Source: an uncultured Clostridium sp. (lineage in GTDB: Bacteria; Bacillota; Clostridia; UBA1212; UBA1255). From it: a DNA stretch of 24,633 bases. Below the pieces are notes generated by a model. The model saw only the letters and a program-made list of their open reading frames with translations. It was not told the DNA's origin and did not search any database. The translations under genes were made by a program, and so were the position numbers. Where the stretch lies: positions 1 to 24,633 of the forward strand of contig UQSG01000032.1 of assembly GCA_900543695.1 (NCBI GenBank), read 5' to 3'. Below, piece after piece: positions 22,902-24,633 of the stretch; the stretch's first letter is position 1, and each line of letters opens with the position of its first letter.

Positions 22902-23459
22902 ATGACCTTTTATCACGGAAGCCCTGTCGGAGGATTAAACGAACTGAAACCGTATTTGTCGGAGCATGGAGAGCGGTATGTTTATTTTACACAGAATCCG
23001 GTCGTGGCGCTTTTATACGCTGTACATCCTGTACCAAAGCCGTTTAGCTATTATCCTTATGGATTTGATAAGGACGGAGCCGTTCATTATTCGGAGTATT
23101 ATCAGAATGCTTTTTCTGATATTTACAAAGGCACACAAGGGTATTTGTATGAATGCGATGATATTCCAAGCGCAGGAAATCCGACGCAGATCAACGGAGT
23201 CTTTGTCTGTGAGAATGCGGCAAAGGTTGACGATGTGACAATGATTACCGATCTGTATGACTGCTTGATGGAATATCAGCAGCAGGGACTTTTCCGGATC
23301 AGGCCATTCGATACGATATCAGACAAGGAAATGCAGTCTGTGTATGATGATCTAAAGCAGACTATTCAAAAACACAACCTGAAGCAGTTTCCGGATAAAT
23401 TAATGAGCCGTTTTATCCGGAAGCATTTTCAGGAAGTTTGGGAGATGGAATCATTATGA
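22902..23459 (+). CDS. Uncharacterised protein, possible ADP-ribosyltransferase fold
   Basis: A 185-residue protein. The N-terminus (MTFYHGSPVGGLNELKPYLS) followed by ERYVYFTQNPVVALLYA recalls the HGS/HGT and YFT elements of the small ADP-ribosyltransferase group that includes rifampin transferase Arr; other parts do not match clearly, so the call is tentative. The C-terminus is helical and charged (KLMSRFIRKHFQEVWEMESL). ATG 22902 is preceded by AAAGGAAGG; the frame opens at 22809 within the GNAT gene. The stop overlaps the next start as ATGA. It may be a further small-molecule-modifying enzyme or a toxin-like protein. Confidence 0.5.
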   Translation: MTFYHGSPVGGLNELKPYLSEHGERYVYFTQNPVVALLYAVHPVPKPFSYYPYGFDKDGAVHYSEYYQNAFSDIYKGTQGYLYECDDIPSAGNPTQINGVFVCENAAKVDDVTMITDLYDCLMEYQQQGLFRIRPFDTISDKEMQSVYDDLKQTIQKHNLKQFPDKLMSRFIRKHFQEVWEMESL

Positions 23460-23989
23460 TAAATGTTATTATAGTTTGCGGATTGAACGGTGCAGGTAAA
23501 AGTACATTGGGAAAAGCTCTTGCCGAAAAATTGAATTACCGATTTATTGACATAGAAGATATATATTTCCCAAAAGACGATCCCAATTATATGTATTTAA
23601 ATCCCCGCCCCTTTGAGGAAGTGGAACGCATTTTGTTAAATATTATTTCAGAAAATGACAACTTTGTTTTGGCGTCGGTTAAAGGAAATTTTAATCAGGA
23701 TATAGTATCTCACTTCATGTGCGCGGTTTACATCGAGGCTCCGAAAGAAACACGAATGAAAAGGGTGTATGAACGGTCATACAACAAATTCGGAGAAAGA
23801 ATGCTTGAAGGAGGAGACTTATACGAAAAAGAAAAGGCATTCTTCGACTTTGTTAAATCTAAAGATGAAAACACAGTTGAAGTTTGGCTGTCTTCAATAT
23901 CTTGCCCGATTATCAGGGTTAACGGCACTTTGCCGATTGATGTTAATGTGACTTTTATTGCTAATAAGGTTGCAGAGGGAGTATTATGA
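23456..23989 (+). CDS. P-loop kinase of the adenylate/shikimate kinase type
   Basis: A 177-residue nucleotide-binding protein. Walker A is GLNGAGKST (9-17), followed by ALAEKLNYRFIDIEDIYFPK with an acidic DIED motif like those in small-molecule kinases. A Walker B-like strand (FMCAVYIEAPKETRMKRV) and a lid-like Arg region (ERSYNKFGERM) follow. Such proteins phosphorylate small molecules, including some antibiotics (chloramphenicol phosphotransferase has this fold). The start overlaps the upstream stop as ATGA and its stop overlaps the Nudix start, so it belongs to a coupled operon. Confidence 0.75.
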   Translation: MINVIIVCGLNGAGKSTLGKALAEKLNYRFIDIEDIYFPKDDPNYMYLNPRPFEEVERILLNIISENDNFVLASVKGNFNQDIVSHFMCAVYIEAPKETRMKRVYERSYNKFGERMLEGGDLYEKEKAFFDFVKSKDENTVEVWLSSISCPIIRVNGTLPIDVNVTFIANKVAEGVL

Positions 23990-24465
23990 TGATTGAAAAG
24001 GATTGGCTGTTTTCTTCGGACGAATATATTTGCGATTTAAGAACGGTAGGCGTTTTAGTTAAGAATAACAGGGTCTTGGTGCAATGGGACAAAAACGGAA
24101 GTGAATACGCTCTGCCCGGCGGTCACATTAAAATTGGAGAAACTTTGGAAGCAGGACTTGTCCGTGAGTATAAAGAAGAAACCGGAGTGGACATCAAAGT
24201 AAAACGCTTGTTGTGGAGCGAGGAATGCTTTTGGGAATGGAACGGCAAGTTGGCACATAACATCGCATTTTACTATTTGATTGAAGAGTGTGATGGCTGT
24301 AAGATCTCCGATAACGTCGAGTTTGTTTCACACAAGGATAATTGCAATGTGGTGATTGGTTGGATGGATATTGAGGAACTAAAGTCCATAATCGTCTACC
24401 CCGAATTTCTGAAAGAAGAAATATACGATTTGGATGGAGAGGTAAAGCATTTCATTTCCAAGTAG
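23986..24465 (+). CDS. Nudix hydrolase
   Basis: A 159-residue hydrolase with a complete Nudix box: G46-x5-E52-x7-R60-E61-x2-E64-E65-x-G67, within GGHIKIGETLEAGLVREYKE and ETGV. Nudix enzymes cleave nucleoside-diphosphate-X compounds, so it could remove by-products or nucleotide adducts made by the neighbouring transferases. ATG 23986 overlaps the previous stop; ATG 23989 is also possible. It is the last gene of the island, followed by a weak hairpin. Confidence 0.9.
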   Translation: MMIEKDWLFSSDEYICDLRTVGVLVKNNRVLVQWDKNGSEYALPGGHIKIGETLEAGLVREYKEETGVDIKVKRLLWSEECFWEWNGKLAHNIAFYYLIEECDGCKISDNVEFVSHKDNCNVVIGWMDIEELKSIIVYPEFLKEEIYDLDGEVKHFISK

Positions 24466-24469
24466 TAAA

Positions 24470-24507
24470 AAAGCACTCGTTTATTAAGAGTTTGCAATTT
24501 TTCACAA
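24470..24507 (+). terminator. Weak terminator-like hairpin after the Nudix gene
   Basis: GC-A-CTC pairs imperfectly with GAGTTTGC around GTTTATTAA, followed by AATTTTT. Stem is short and bulged, so this is tentative. Nothing else is seen in 24466-24520. Confidence 0.3.
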
Positions 24508-24520
24508 AATACCCCCTTGA

Positions 24521-24633
24521 CAAATCTCGTCTCAAAAGAAAATCCTTTTGAAGTACGCCACAGATAATGACTTTTCCAATCCGACGTTTTTCATTGATGA
24601 TGGGGTCTCTGGGGTGACGTTTGATGAAGTTAG
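24521..24633 (+). pseudogene. 5'-truncated second serine recombinase (runs off the window)
   Basis: From CAA 24521 the frame reads QISSQKKILLKYATDNDFSN, then PTFFIDDGVSGVTFDEV to the window end. This matches the region just after the catalytic serine in Tn4451/TnpX-type large serine recombinases (S-I-x-x-Q-K-x-x-L...FFIDDGxSGxxF). An in-frame TGA lies at 24518-24520 and no start codon or YxRxS motif precedes it, so the N-terminal catalytic part is missing. It appears cut by a rearrangement at about 24515-24535; the rest may continue outside the window. Confidence 0.75.

Noticed and set aside
9649..24505. TTTGCAA shared by the left (near 9650) and right (near 24495) element ends as an att core
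   Set aside because: Only 7 bp in AT-rich DNA and the flanks do not match; not better than chance.
1..24633. CRISPR array, rRNA or tRNA genes
   Set aside because: No regularly spaced identical repeats and no tRNA or rRNA signature noticed on reading; no search tool was run.

Overview
The window looks like chromosomal DNA of a gut-type Clostridia (Bacillota; Oscillospiraceae or Lachnospiraceae-like) carrying an integrated mobile element. The evidence is strong AGGAGG-type ribosome sites, a capsule/exopolysaccharide regulator operon with Gram-positive CpsB-type phosphatase and BY-kinase proteins, and mobilization genes of the kind found in clostridial integrative elements. The genus cannot be fixed from the sequence alone.

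Region 1 (1-9638, + strand) is the host-like part. A tyrosine recombinase (186-1310) is followed by a 416-bp non-coding stretch with a spaced 11-bp inverted repeat and a TATAAT box. A tightly coupled operon then runs: CpsB-type PHP tyrosine phosphatase, a membrane-anchored Ig-like protein, two successive Wzz/BY-kinase fusion paralogs, an ABC exporter, a PqqD-like protein, a radical SAM/SPASM enzyme and an 89-residue peptide with a leader-like N-terminus ending in Gly-Gly. The last four genes have the layout of a RiPP (ribosomally made, post-translationally modified peptide) pathway, embedded in a polysaccharide-control operon. I recognise no named RiPP class here.

Region 2 (about 9640-17182, - strand) is the backbone of an integrative mobilizable element. 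Reading right to left it has a sigma-like regulator, a small Cys-rich ORF, a ParM-like actin with a small ParR-like partner, a terminator, a conserved small protein, a hairpin-rich putative oriT, MobC, a MOB relaxase, a ParB-like protein, a 64-aa protein and a large serine recombinase. There is no type IV secretion gene, so transfer would need a helper. The recombinase frame runs through the left boundary into the antisense of the peptide gene, which places the junction near the peptide stop codon, where a GCATTA-GT-TAATGC palindrome lies.

Region 3 (17182-17808) is a divergent control region: promoters in both directions, an XRE-like regulator with an operator-like inverted repeat over its promoter, and an 18-codon remnant of the start of a type I restriction methylase (HsdM). 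The rest of the restriction system is gone.

Region 4 (17909-24465, + strand) is a compact, mostly overlapping cluster of eight genes for small-molecule-modifying enzymes: a GNAT-nucleotidyltransferase fusion, a pyroglutamyl-peptidase-like protein, an APH-kinase fusion, an S66 LD-carboxypeptidase (MccF-like), a GNAT, a possible ADP-ribosyltransferase-fold protein, a P-loop kinase and a Nudix hydrolase. It reads as an antibiotic- or toxin-inactivation island that replaced the R-M genes. The window ends in a 5'-truncated second serine recombinase (from 24521), which suggests a past rearrangement at the right edge of the island.
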